From Planctomycetaceae bacterium (GTDB lineage Bacteria; Planctomycetota; UBA1135; GCA-002686595): DNA of 64,000 nt. The notes beneath the pieces are model-generated. The model was not told where the DNA came from. It saw only the letters and a program-made list of their open reading frames with translations, and ran no database searches. Below are positions 49,900 through 57,956 of this stretch, piece after piece. The first letter of the stretch is position 1, and each line of letters begins with the position of its first letter. Where the stretch lies: NCBI GenBank assembly GCA_011525785.1, contig WYBT01000049.1:1-64000 (forward strand). The letters are read 5' to 3'. A program made the position numbers and the translations under genes.

Positions 49900-50298
49900 G
49901 TGGACTCCGCCTTCAGCTCCGATCCCGTACTCGAACGACTCGGACTGGAGTTCCTGGTGCGCTTCCTCGAGCTCGCGCGCGTGCGCCAGGCGCGCAACCA
50001 GGAGATCCTGGCCGAGCTGGGTTCGGCCTACACGCGTCTGGGAAAGCACCGCGAAGGTCTGGCCGTCGACCAGGAGCTGGTGCGGCTCGCGCCCGACAAC
50101 GCCACGGCCCACTACAACCTGGGTTGCTCGCTGGCGCTGTGCGGCGAGGTCGCGGCCGCGCTCGACGCCCTCGAGCGCGCGGTCGAGCTGGGCTACGACG
50201 ACGCGCAGCACCTCGAGCACGACGCCGATCTGCGCGCATTGCGGCGCGAGCCGCGCTTCGACGCGTTGATCCAGCGCTTGCGCGGCCCGCGGCCTTGA
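49900..50298 (+). CDS. Small tetratricopeptide-repeat protein
   Basis: 132 residues from the GTG at 49900. No ATG exists in the frame near the start of similarity, and the frame upstream is of poor coding quality. At least two TPR units are visible (NQEILAELGSAYTRLGKHREGLAVDQELVRLAPDN and ATAHYNLGCSLALCGEVAAALDALERAVELG), followed by a capping segment (DLRALRREPRFDALIQRL) common after TPRs. It is probably cytoplasmic and binds a partner protein that the context does not reveal. It is convergent with the HEAT lipoprotein gene. Confidence 0.75.
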   Translation: MDSAFSSDPVLERLGLEFLVRFLELARVRQARNQEILAELGSAYTRLGKHREGLAVDQELVRLAPDNATAHYNLGCSLALCGEVAAALDALERAVELGYDDAQHLEHDADLRALRREPRFDALIQRLRGPRP

Positions 50299-50324
50299 GC
50301 CGGCGCGCGCGGCCCGACGCGCGC

Positions 50325-50939
50325 TCACTCGCCTTTGGCCAGGATGCCCTCGCCCGAGCGCGCGGCGTGCCAGCTGCGCCAGCGGGCCACGGCTTCGGCG
50401 CGCTCGGCGGACTCGGCCTGGGCGTCGAAGCCCAGCGTCTGCCCGGTCACTTCGCGCAGCGCCGCCAAGCACCACGCGCGCGCCCACGGATCGTCGGAGT
50501 CCAGTCCCTCGATCAGCTCCCCGACTTCGCGCCAGTCGCCCAGTCGCACCAGGGCGCGCGCACGCTCGAAGCGCAGCGACCGATCTTCCTCGTTCCGCCA
50601 GCGCACCGCGCGCAAAGGCTCCACCAGGCGGCTGTCGCGCGTCGCACCCAGCGCCGCGACCGCGCTCGCGGCGACGTCGGGGCGCGGGTCCTCGCACAGC
50701 TCGAGCAAGCGCTCGAAGGCCGGCTCGCCCACGGCGGCCAGCCAGGCGATCTGTTCGACGCGCTCCAGGCCGTGGGTCCACGGCAGACGCGTGATCTGGT
50801 CCTCGATCTGCTGGCGCAGCGCCGGCGAAGCGCGCAGCCAATTGTGGCCCTCGCGCGGCGTGTCCGCCGAAGGCCCCGCGCAGGACAGGGCCAAGGTCGT
50901 CAGGAGGGCTGCTCCAACCCGCAGGGATGCTCGCTTCAT
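50325..50939 (-). CDS. HEAT-repeat lipoprotein
   Basis: 204 residues. A lipoprotein signal (MKRASLRVGAALLTTLALSCAG, lipobox LSC) is followed by helical repeats (FERLLELCEDPRPDVAASAVAALG, FERARALVRLGDWREVGELIEG). The end, TGQTLGFDAQAESAERAEAVARWRSWHA in part, resembles the ending of the HEAT protein at 48341. It is membrane-attached on the periplasmic side; function is unknown. The VWA membrane-protein gene lies 69 bases upstream on the same strand. Confidence 0.8.
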   Translation of the reverse strand: MKRASLRVGAALLTTLALSCAGPSADTPREGHNWLRASPALRQQIEDQITRLPWTHGLERVEQIAWLAAVGEPAFERLLELCEDPRPDVAASAVAALGATRDSRLVEPLRAVRWRNEEDRSLRFERARALVRLGDWREVGELIEGLDSDDPWARAWCLAALREVTGQTLGFDAQAESAERAEAVARWRSWHAARSGEGILAKGE

Positions 50940-51008
50940 GCTCGCTGGCTCGCTCGATCGGCCGTGCTCGAGATGAACGCCCCACGCGCCACCCGGGCCG
51001 ACCCTGGG

Positions 51009-53552
51009 CTATCGACGCGAGTCGAGCGCGACTTGACGCCGCGCCGCCGCCCAGCCCCAGTTCGAACACGCCAGCGCCGCCGCCAGGGCCGCCAGCGTCC
51101 CGAGGGCGGCGAACAGGCCCAGGCGGCGCCGCGCCGGGGCCGCGGAGGCGCCGGGCTCGGCGCTGGGCGCGAGCGGGGCCAGGACGCCCGCGGGCCAGTG
51201 TGCAGCGCCGCTGCGGAACTCGTCGGGAGGCGCCGCCGCGACCCAGGCGCGCGCGAGCTCGCGGCCCGCTGCGTCGAGCACGAGCAGCTCGCGCGCCCCG
51301 TCCAGCCCCGGGCTCGCGGCCACGCGCTGGGCGCGCGGATCGCGGGCGTTGAGGTCGTGCGGAAGGTGCGCGGCGACCTGCGCCCCGCCCTGCGCTGCGG
51401 GTCGTTCGGCGTCGGCGAGCAACACCTGCGCGGGCAGGTCCAGCGGCAGCCCCTCGACACGCCAGCGCCCGTCGTCGCCGCGCTGGGCGCGCGGTCGCGG
51501 ACGCCCGTCGGCGGCGCTCGCGCGTCCGAGCAGGCGCAGGAGCGGAGCGAACAGCGCCGGGGCCCGCTCCCACTGCGCTGAACTGTCGGCCACCGGCTCG
51601 CCGGTCAGGAGCGCGCACCAGCCCTCCCCGTGCCGGCGCAGCGCCAGCCAGGGCGCGCCGTCGGCGAGTTGCGCCGCGAGCTCGTCGCCGCTGCGTGCGC
51701 GCATGTTGAGGACCGCGCCCGCTCGCGGCAGCGGCGCGTTCGACTCCCAGCTCTCGCGCAGCGCGCGCACGTCGCCGTCTGCGGCCGGATCGAGCGGCGC
51801 GAGCACCACCGCCCCGCCGCCGGGTGCGAGCTGCTCGCGCACGGATTCGCGCGCGAGCACCTGTTCGAGGCCGTCGGCCACGGCGCTCCAGGCGCGGCCG
51901 TGCAGCGTCGGGCGCGCCAACTCATCAAGCCATTCGCGATCGGCCTGCGCGCCCGCGGCCACCACGGCGACGCGCACGCCGGAGCGCGTGAGCGCAGCGA
52001 ACAGCTCGTCGCGACCCGCGCGGGCCGCGTCGGCCGCGGGCTGGTCGCGTCCGTCCGTGATCACGACCGCCAGCGCTTCGCGCGCACCCTCGCGCAGCTC
52101 GGCGAACTGCCTGAGCACCGCGGCGATGTCGGTGGGGCCGCCCGGGGCGCTCTGGCGCGCCCACGCGACGCGATTGCGCTCGCGCGCCGCCGGATCGCGG
52201 CCGCCCTCGAGCTCGAAGGCCTCGCGCAGCCGGTCGGTGAACCACCACAGGCGCAAGCTCTCGCCCGGCGGTGCTGAACGCGCCAAGGCGAGGCTCGCCG
52301 AGCGCAACTCGGCCAGCGCCGCAGCGTCCATGCTCCCCGAACCGTCGAGGAGCAGCACCACGTCGCGGGTCGGCGCTGAGCGCAGCTCCAGCGGGAGCAG
52401 CGCGGTTGCGTCCGCTCCGCTCGGATCCCTGGCCGCGTCCGCCTTGGCGCTCGCCAGCGCGTGCTGCCCGAGCGCGAGCCAGCCTCCGCCGGCTGCGACG
52501 AAGGCGCGCAGGCGCGCGGCCTCGAGCTCGCGCGGGTCAACCTCGAGCGTCAACAGCACGTCGCAACCCTCGAGCGCGCCGCCCTCGAGCGCCGCGAGCG
52601 GCTCGAGCACTTGCAGACCTTCGAGCGCGCGCAGCTGGTCCAGCCACGCGCCGTAACGCTGCGGCCGCTGAGTGACCACGCGCACCACCAGCGCGCCGCG
52701 GCTGCGCACGGCCGTGGCGCGGGCGTCGTTCTCCGGCGCCCGATCGCGCGCGCCGACGAGCACGATCCGCGCTTCGAGCGTGGTCAGCCCGGGCGCGAGC
52801 GCTCCCAGCTCGAGCTGCGCCAGCACTTCACCTGCGGCGAGCCCATCGGCGTCGAGCGGCGTGGAGAACTCGCGCTCGCCGCGTGCATCGCGCACCTTCG
52901 TCAGGAGCTGCGCGCGCGCGCTCGGCGGCAACGCTGCGCCCCGCGAGAGCACGCGCGCAGCAAGCGCCAGTGGCGCGCCCGCTTCGAGTTCGCGCGGCGC
53001 GCGCAGTTCCGCCAGCTCCAGCTCGGGGGCGCCCGGCGGCGGCGGCGCGCGCAGCTCGAACTCGACTCCCGCGCCGCGCAGCGCCGCGATCGCAGCGCCC
53101 GCATCGGCGCCGGTGAAGCAGCCGTCGCTCAGCACGAGCACGCGCTCGAGCACCGCACCGCGCGCCAGCTCGGGCAACGCGCGCAACGCCGCGGCGCACT
53201 CACTGGCGTCGTCGCGCAGGCCCGGAGCGGGAAGGCGCGTGAGCTCGAGCGCCTGCGCGCGCGCGGGAGCCGCCAGCAGCTCGATGCCGCGGGCGAAGGC
53301 CGCCACCAGCACGCGTCGCTCGCCCGCCGCCGCGGCGCGCAACTCCTGCGCGAGCTGTTCGTCGCGCCAGCGCTCCCAGTCCGGCCGCGTGCGCACGACG
53401 CTGGCCGAAACGTCGAGCAGCACGGCGCTGCATCGGGGCGCGGCGCCCAAGCCTGCTCCGGGCCACCACGCCCAGCTCGCCAGGAGCGCGCTTGCGAGCG
53501 CGGCGACAAGCCAGGCGCGGGCCGAGCGCAGGATGCTCGCGCCGCGCGCCAT
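51009..53552 (-). CDS. Large VWA-domain membrane protein
   Basis: 847 residues from the ATG at 53552, which overlaps the mnmA stop (TGATG). An N-terminal helix (about 12-32) and a C-terminal helix (about 815-835) hold a large region between them. That region has two VWA-like parts: a first at about 40-165 (AVLLDVSASVV, VLVLSDGCF) and a second with a full MIDAS motif at about 405-420 (VVLLLDGSGSMD). A glutamine-amidotransferase-like segment may sit between (LRAFVAAGGGWLALG), as in planctomycete BatA-type proteins. It probably binds partners in the periplasm in a metal-dependent way. Confidence 0.8.
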   Translation of the reverse strand: MARGASILRSARAWLVAALASALLASWAWWPGAGLGAAPRCSAVLLDVSASVVRTRPDWERWRDEQLAQELRAAAAGERRVLVAAFARGIELLAAPARAQALELTRLPAPGLRDDASECAAALRALPELARGAVLERVLVLSDGCFTGADAGAAIAALRGAGVEFELRAPPPPGAPELELAELRAPRELEAGAPLALAARVLSRGAALPPSARAQLLTKVRDARGEREFSTPLDADGLAAGEVLAQLELGALAPGLTTLEARIVLVGARDRAPENDARATAVRSRGALVVRVVTQRPQRYGAWLDQLRALEGLQVLEPLAALEGGALEGCDVLLTLEVDPRELEAARLRAFVAAGGGWLALGQHALASAKADAARDPSGADATALLPLELRSAPTRDVVLLLDGSGSMDAAALAELRSASLALARSAPPGESLRLWWFTDRLREAFELEGGRDPAARERNRVAWARQSAPGGPTDIAAVLRQFAELREGAREALAVVITDGRDQPAADAARAGRDELFAALTRSGVRVAVVAAGAQADREWLDELARPTLHGRAWSAVADGLEQVLARESVREQLAPGGGAVVLAPLDPAADGDVRALRESWESNAPLPRAGAVLNMRARSGDELAAQLADGAPWLALRRHGEGWCALLTGEPVADSSAQWERAPALFAPLLRLLGRASAADGRPRPRAQRGDDGRWRVEGLPLDLPAQVLLADAERPAAQGGAQVAAHLPHDLNARDPRAQRVAASPGLDGARELLVLDAAGRELARAWVAAAPPDEFRSGAAHWPAGVLAPLAPSAEPGASAAPARRRLGLFAALGTLAALAAALACSNWGWAAARRQVALDSRR

Positions 53553-54895
53553 CACGCGCGAACGCCGGAGGCGATTCCCGAAGCGAGGCCCGCCGCGAAG
53601 CCGGACGCAAACGCATCCGCGCTCTCGATCCAACCGCCGCCCAGCAGGCGGTCGCCGTCGTAGAAGGCCGCGCCCTGGCCCGGAGTCAGCGCCATCTGCG
53701 GCTCGTCGAACACCACCTTGGCCGCGCCATTCTCGAGGCTGACCTCGCACGGCGCCGGCTCGTGCCGATAGCGCACCTGCACGGCGCAGCGCCAACTCGC
53801 GGGCGGATCGAAGCCGATCCAGTTCAGCTCGCGCACGAGCATCGAGCGCGACAGGCACTCTTCGCGCGCACCGAGCACGACCAGTCCGCGCTCGGGCTCG
53901 AGCGCGACGACATAGAGCGGGTGTTCGCTGGCGATGCCGTGCCCGCGGCGCTGGCCGATGGTGAAGTGCTCGGTGCCTTCGTGGCGCCCGAGCACGCGGC
54001 CCGCGGTGTCCACGATCGAGCCGGGGTGCAGCTCGGCGCCGCGCTCGGCGAGCAGCTTGCGGTAGTCGTTGGAGGGCACGAAGCAGATCTCCTGGCTGTC
54101 GGCTTTGTGCGCGGTGCGCAGGCCGACGTCGGCGGCCAGTGCGCGCACGTGCGGCTTGCGCAACCCGCCCAGCGGCAGGCGCGCGCGGGCGAGGTCGCGT
54201 TCGCGCACCGAGAACAACTGGTACGACTGGTCCTTGTCGCGGTCGACGCCGCGGCGCACGACGACACGCCCGTCTTCGAGCGCCAGTTGCGCGTAGTGGC
54301 CGGTCGCAACCGCGCTGCAACCCAGCTCGTCGGCGAAGCGCAGCAGGCGTTGGAACTTGAGGTCGCGGTTGCACACCACGCACGGGTTGGGCGTGCGGCC
54401 GGCGGAGTACTCGCGCAGGAAGTAGCGGATGATCTGCCCGAACTCGGCCGCCAGATCGACCGCTTGGAACGCGATTCCCAACTTGGCGGCAACCATGCGC
54501 GCGTCGCGCGCGTCACTGACGGAGCAACAGGACTTCTTGTGCGATTCCTGTTCGTCGACGTGGACCCCGTTGCGCATGAACAACCCGACCAGCGAGCGGC
54601 CCTCGCGCGCCAGCAGCAGTGCGGCGACGGAGCTGTCGACGCCGCCGCTCATGGCCACGACCACGCGCTCACTCGACGCGGCACGCGGCGCGAGCCCGAG
54701 CGCGGGAACGGTCGCTGCGCCGGGCGCGCTCGCGTCGACGATTCCGGCGCCGTGGGCCGCGCCGGCGTCATCGGCGCGCTGTTGCGCCGGCTCCTGCGTC
54801 GGCTCCTGGGCCGGCTCCTGGGCCGGCTCCGGGGCGGGATGAGGAGCGGGATCCAGTGCGCCGTGCAGCGTGGGTTCGATGGCGTGTTGGTGCAT
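53552..54895 (-). CDS. mnmA: tRNA-specific 2-thiouridylase MnmA
   Basis: 447 residues. The PP-loop SGGVDSS is at 83-89 and the catalytic Cys pair is in TPNPCVVCNRDLKF and SQEICFV; GHYAQ, KDQSYQLF and FTIGQRRGHG are also diagnostic. It thiolates U34 of Lys, Glu and Gln tRNAs with MnmE/G acting on the same base. The first 75 residues are an extension with four EPAQ-type repeats encoded by a 12-base tandem repeat. No internal ATG is present before the PP-loop, so the extension may be real. The VWA gene overlaps the stop. Confidence 0.95.
   Translation of the reverse strand: MHQHAIEPTLHGALDPAPHPAPEPAQEPAQEPTQEPAQQRADDAGAAHGAGIVDASAPGAATVPALGLAPRAASSERVVVAMSGGVDSSVAALLLAREGRSLVGLFMRNGVHVDEQESHKKSCCSVSDARDARMVAAKLGIAFQAVDLAAEFGQIIRYFLREYSAGRTPNPCVVCNRDLKFQRLLRFADELGCSAVATGHYAQLALEDGRVVVRRGVDRDKDQSYQLFSVRERDLARARLPLGGLRKPHVRALAADVGLRTAHKADSQEICFVPSNDYRKLLAERGAELHPGSIVDTAGRVLGRHEGTEHFTIGQRRGHGIASEHPLYVVALEPERGLVVLGAREECLSRSMLVRELNWIGFDPPASWRCAVQVRYRHEPAPCEVSLENGAAKVVFDEPQMALTPGQGAAFYDGDRLLGGGWIESADAFASGFAAGLASGIASGVRA
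54782..54829. repeat. 12-base tandem repeat inside mnmA
   Basis: Four units of 12 bases (two exact, two with changes) encode EPAQ/EPTQ in the N-terminal extension of MnmA. The period keeps the frame, so unit number can vary without breaking the gene. Confidence 0.85.
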
Positions 54896-55046
54896 GCGCA
54901 GGGCCGAGTCGAGCGTTGGCGCAGCGCCCGCACGCGCGGCGCGAGCGCTACACCCGAGCCGGCGATTCTAGTAGCCTCTTCGCCCCTTTCGACGATCGGG
55001 AGCCCGACTGTCTCCCGCGCCCCTTCGCCGCAACTGCACTTCGAAC
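54896..55046. promoter_or_regulatory. Divergent promoter region between mnmA and yajC
   Basis: 151 bases separate the two divergent starts. No consensus promoter is clear. Confidence 0.35.
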
Positions 55047-55481
55047 ATGCCGCAACCCACCCTGCTGATGGCGCTGCAAGAGACCCCCGCGAGCACCTCC
55101 GCGACTCCGGGCGCGACTCCGGGCGCGACTCCGGGCGCGAACTCGGGCGCGAACTCGGGCACGAGCGCAACGACCAGCGAGGCCGCGCCGGGCGACACGC
55201 CGGCGGCGGCCGGCAGCCCCTTCGACTCGATCATGGGCTTCATGCCCATGATCCTGATCTTCGCGATCATGTACTTCGTGCTGATCGGGCCCGAGCGCAA
55301 GCAGCGCAAGAAGCGCGAGGAGATGCTCAAGGCGCTGGGCAAGGGCGACAGCGTGATCACGACCGGCGGTCTGCACGGGACGATCGCGTCGATCAGCGAC
55401 ACCCAGGTGACGCTGCAGGTCGACGAGGGCGTGAGGCTGAAGTTCAACCGCTCGGCGATCGCGGACATCGTGAAGAGCTGA
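55047..55481 (+). CDS. yajC: Sec translocase accessory protein YajC
   Basis: 144 residues. One membrane helix (about 63-82, FMPMILIFAIMYFVLIGPERK) is followed by a basic stretch KQRKKREEMLKALGKGDSV and the conserved ITTGGLHGTIASI...VTLQVDEGVRLKFNRSAI, the YajC signature. The N-terminal 55 residues before the helix are an unusual Thr/Pro/Gly/Ala extension built on a 12-base repeat. YajC associates with SecDF-SecYEG; secD/secF are not in the window. The Met at residue 8 is an alternative start. Confidence 0.93.
   Translation: MPQPTLLMALQETPASTSATPGATPGATPGANSGANSGTSATTSEAAPGDTPAAAGSPFDSIMGFMPMILIFAIMYFVLIGPERKQRKKREEMLKALGKGDSVITTGGLHGTIASISDTQVTLQVDEGVRLKFNRSAIADIVKS
55101..55160. repeat. 12-base tandem repeat inside yajC
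   Basis: Five in-frame 12-base units (three GCGACTCCGGGC and two GCGAACTCGGGC) encode ATPG/ANSG repeats before the membrane helix of YajC. Confidence 0.9.
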
Positions 55482-55573
55482 ACTCCGCGGGCGCGGCGGA
55501 ATTCGCGCGCGCCGGCCTGCCCCGCGGCGCGCTCACGCGCCTGCGCCAGCTCGCCCGACGCCTGGGTGCGCTC

Positions 55574-56014
55574 GTGCGCCCCGCGCCGCTCTCGCGCGAG
55601 GCCTACGCCTGGACGGCGCGCGCGCTGGGCTCGCTCGAGCACGGCGCCATCGGCCGGCGCGGCGAGTTGCTGTGCGTCGAATTGCTCGAGGCGCAGGGCT
55701 TTCGCGTCCTGGCCCGGCGCCTGCGGACGCCCCAGGGCGAAGTCGACGTGGTCGCGCGCCGCGGCGGGGCGCTGTGGTGCATCGAGGTTAAGTCCACGCG
55801 CGCGTCGCCGCAGTCGAGCGCCCAGCGCTTCGCGCCCCGCACGCGCCTGAGCGTCCGCCAGCGCCAGCGGCTCGAGCGCGCCGCCGTGGCCTGTGGCCGC
55901 ACCCTGGGCGAGCCCGGCGCGCCGGGCCTGGCGCTGTTCGAGGTCTGGCTCGACGCGCGCGGCGCGCTCGTGGACTGGCGTGTGACCACGCTGCGACAGG
56001 CGGGGCCGCCCTGA
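55574..56014 (+). CDS. yraN: YraN family (UPF0102) endonuclease-like protein
   Basis: 146 residues from the GTG at 55574. The frame is open further back to a CTG at 55478 that overlaps the yajC stop, so the true N-terminus is uncertain. The conserved core is IGRRGELLCVELLEAQGF, TPQGEVDVVARRGGALWCIEVK (E-V-D, E-V-K of a PD-(D/E)XK-like nuclease fold) and RQRQRLERAA. Family size is about 120 residues, which the GTG start fits best. The cellular role is unknown; it is often encoded near rnhB and trmD elsewhere. Confidence 0.85.
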   Translation: MRPAPLSREAYAWTARALGSLEHGAIGRRGELLCVELLEAQGFRVLARRLRTPQGEVDVVARRGGALWCIEVKSTRASPQSSAQRFAPRTRLSVRQRQRLERAAVACGRTLGEPGAPGLALFEVWLDARGALVDWRVTTLRQAGPP

Positions 56015-56260
56015 CGTTCCGGCGCTCCGTCGCCGGCGCCGCGCTCGCCCGCGCGGGTTCAATCCCGGACACGACGCCAGCCGATGTTCGCCTCCTACGG
56101 CCGGCACTATGCTGCTCGCTCGGGCGCGGGGGGCGGCGCGACCTCTTGTTTCAAGGGGGCGCAGCGGGCCGGCGCGTCCATCGAGCCCCGATCGACACCG
56201 TGACGCGCCCGCCGGGACGCCCGGAGCCCTGCTCCGAGCCCCCTGGCCGGCGACCGCCGC

Positions 56261-57904
56261 ATGCTGCGAGTCCTCCGCCACTACCTCCCCCTGCGCCGCG
56301 CGCTGCTCGTGTTCAGCGAGACCGCGCTGCTCGGCGGCGTGCTCGTCGCCGCGATGAGCGCGCACCTGTGGCAGCCCGACCAGGCCACCTACGCGCGGGT
56401 GATCATGGCCGGGCTGAGCGAGGACGAGGCCCTGCGCCTGTGCGTGCTGTCCGCGCTGGCCATCGCGGTGCTCTCCCAGGTCGCGATCGCCTTCAACGAG
56501 CTGTACGACTTCCGCGTCTCCAGTTCGCGCTACGACCGCGCCTCGCGCTTCGTCGGCTCGACCGGCACCGCGGTGGCCCTGGCCCTGGCCGGCGTGTTCG
56601 TGGCGCGCGCGTGGGGTCTGGAGCGCGTGCTGTCGTTCCCGGGGATGCTCCCCTCGCAGCTCTACCAGACGCTGGTGTTCGCGCTGCTGGCGGGCTTCTC
56701 GCTGCTGTGGGTCTGGCGCCACTTCTTCCACGCCGCGCTGCGGCGCTGGAACTTCAACGAGCGCGTGCTCGTGCTGGGCGCCGGCCCGGCCGCGCAGAGC
56801 CTGGTGCGCGAGATCCTCGCGCACAACGACTCGGGCTACGAGGCCGTCGGCATGGTGCCCGAGGCGTCGACCAGCGGCGAACACCCCTCGCGGCGCGCCG
56901 ACCTCCCGCCGCTGCCGCGCTTCGTGCGCGATCCGGCGGGCCGCAGCGCCGGCGGCGTCCCCAGCACGCCGGCGACGTTCGACCCGGCCACCGAGGCCAC
57001 GCTCGCCACGCTGCTGCTCGAGCCCCTGGCCCCGGCCGTCGCACCGCAGTCCGCAGGCGAGCGCGCGCCCAGCGGCTCAACGCGCGCCGCGCCGCCGAGC
57101 TTGTTCGACATCGTGCGCGGCCTGGACGTCGACATGGTGGCCGTGGCGCTCGAGGACCGGCGCGGCCACTTGCCCACCGAAGAGCTGCTGCGCTGCCGCC
57201 TCGCGGGCATCGCGGTCAAGGAACGCGAAGCGCTGTACGAACAGATCACGGGCAAGCTGGCGGTCGAGGCCATGCGGCCCTCGTACCTGATCTTCAACGA
57301 CGGCTTCGGCCGTTCGGCGCGCGGCGAGAGCGCCAAGCGCGCGGTCGACATCGTCGTCGCGCTCGCGCTGCTGTGCATCCTGTGGCCGGTGATGCTGCTC
57401 ACCGCGTTGATCGTGCGCATGGACTCGCCGGGGCCGGCGCTGTTCAGCCAGGAGCGCGTCGGCCGCGACGGCCGGCGCTTCACGCTCTACAAGTTCCGCA
57501 GCATGCGCGCCGACGCCGAGAAGAGCACCGGACCGGTGTGGGCGCGCCAGGGCGACCCACGCATCACGCGCAGCGGTCAGTTCATGCGCAAGTCGCGCCT
57601 CGACGAGCTGCCGCAGCTGTTCAACGTGCTGGTGGGCGACATGTCGCTGGTCGGACCGCGCCCCGAGCGGCAGGTGTTCGTCGACGAGCTCGCGCGCCAG
57701 ATCCCTTACTTCAACCAGCGCCACATCGTGAAGCCCGGGCTCACCGGCTGGGCGCAGATCAACTACCCGTACGGCAACACGGTCGAAGACGCGCTGCAAA
57801 AGCTCCAGTACGACTTGTTCTACATCAAGAACCAGTCGGTGCTGTTCGACCTGTCGATCCTGTTCCAGACGATCAAGACCGTCGTGCTGCGGCGCGGCAC
57901 CTGA
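56261..57904 (+). CDS. Polyprenyl glycosylphosphotransferase (EpsB/TIGR03013 type)
   Basis: 547 residues. Four N-terminal membrane helices (to about 150) lead to a nucleotide-binding-like segment (RVLVLGAGPAAQSLVREI). A variable Pro/Ala insert (about 200-275) and the bacterial sugar transferase domain follow (KRAVDIVVALALL, LFSQERVGRDGRRFTLYKFR, LDELPQLFNVLVGDMSLVGP, RPE, KPGLTGWAQINY). The enzyme starts exopolysaccharide or O-unit synthesis by moving a sugar phosphate to undecaprenyl phosphate. The style matches the XrtA/PEP-CTERM-associated glycosyltransferase group. No other polysaccharide genes are adjacent. Confidence 0.92.
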   Translation: MLRVLRHYLPLRRALLVFSETALLGGVLVAAMSAHLWQPDQATYARVIMAGLSEDEALRLCVLSALAIAVLSQVAIAFNELYDFRVSSSRYDRASRFVGSTGTAVALALAGVFVARAWGLERVLSFPGMLPSQLYQTLVFALLAGFSLLWVWRHFFHAALRRWNFNERVLVLGAGPAAQSLVREILAHNDSGYEAVGMVPEASTSGEHPSRRADLPPLPRFVRDPAGRSAGGVPSTPATFDPATEATLATLLLEPLAPAVAPQSAGERAPSGSTRAAPPSLFDIVRGLDVDMVAVALEDRRGHLPTEELLRCRLAGIAVKEREALYEQITGKLAVEAMRPSYLIFNDGFGRSARGESAKRAVDIVVALALLCILWPVMLLTALIVRMDSPGPALFSQERVGRDGRRFTLYKFRSMRADAEKSTGPVWARQGDPRITRSGQFMRKSRLDELPQLFNVLVGDMSLVGPRPERQVFVDELARQIPYFNQRHIVKPGLTGWAQINYPYGNTVEDALQKLQYDLFYIKNQSVLFDLSILFQTIKTVVLRRGT

Positions 57905-57914
57905 GCGCGCACGG

Positions 57915-57956
57915 CAGGCGTCAGCGTTCAGGCGTCAGCGTTCAGGACTCAGCGCT
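57915..57956. repeat. 14-base tandem repeat at the mnmG 3' end
   Basis: Three units of 14 bases (two identical, one diverged) lie between convergent genes; the third unit contains the mnmG stop codon (57949-57951). Confidence 0.8.
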
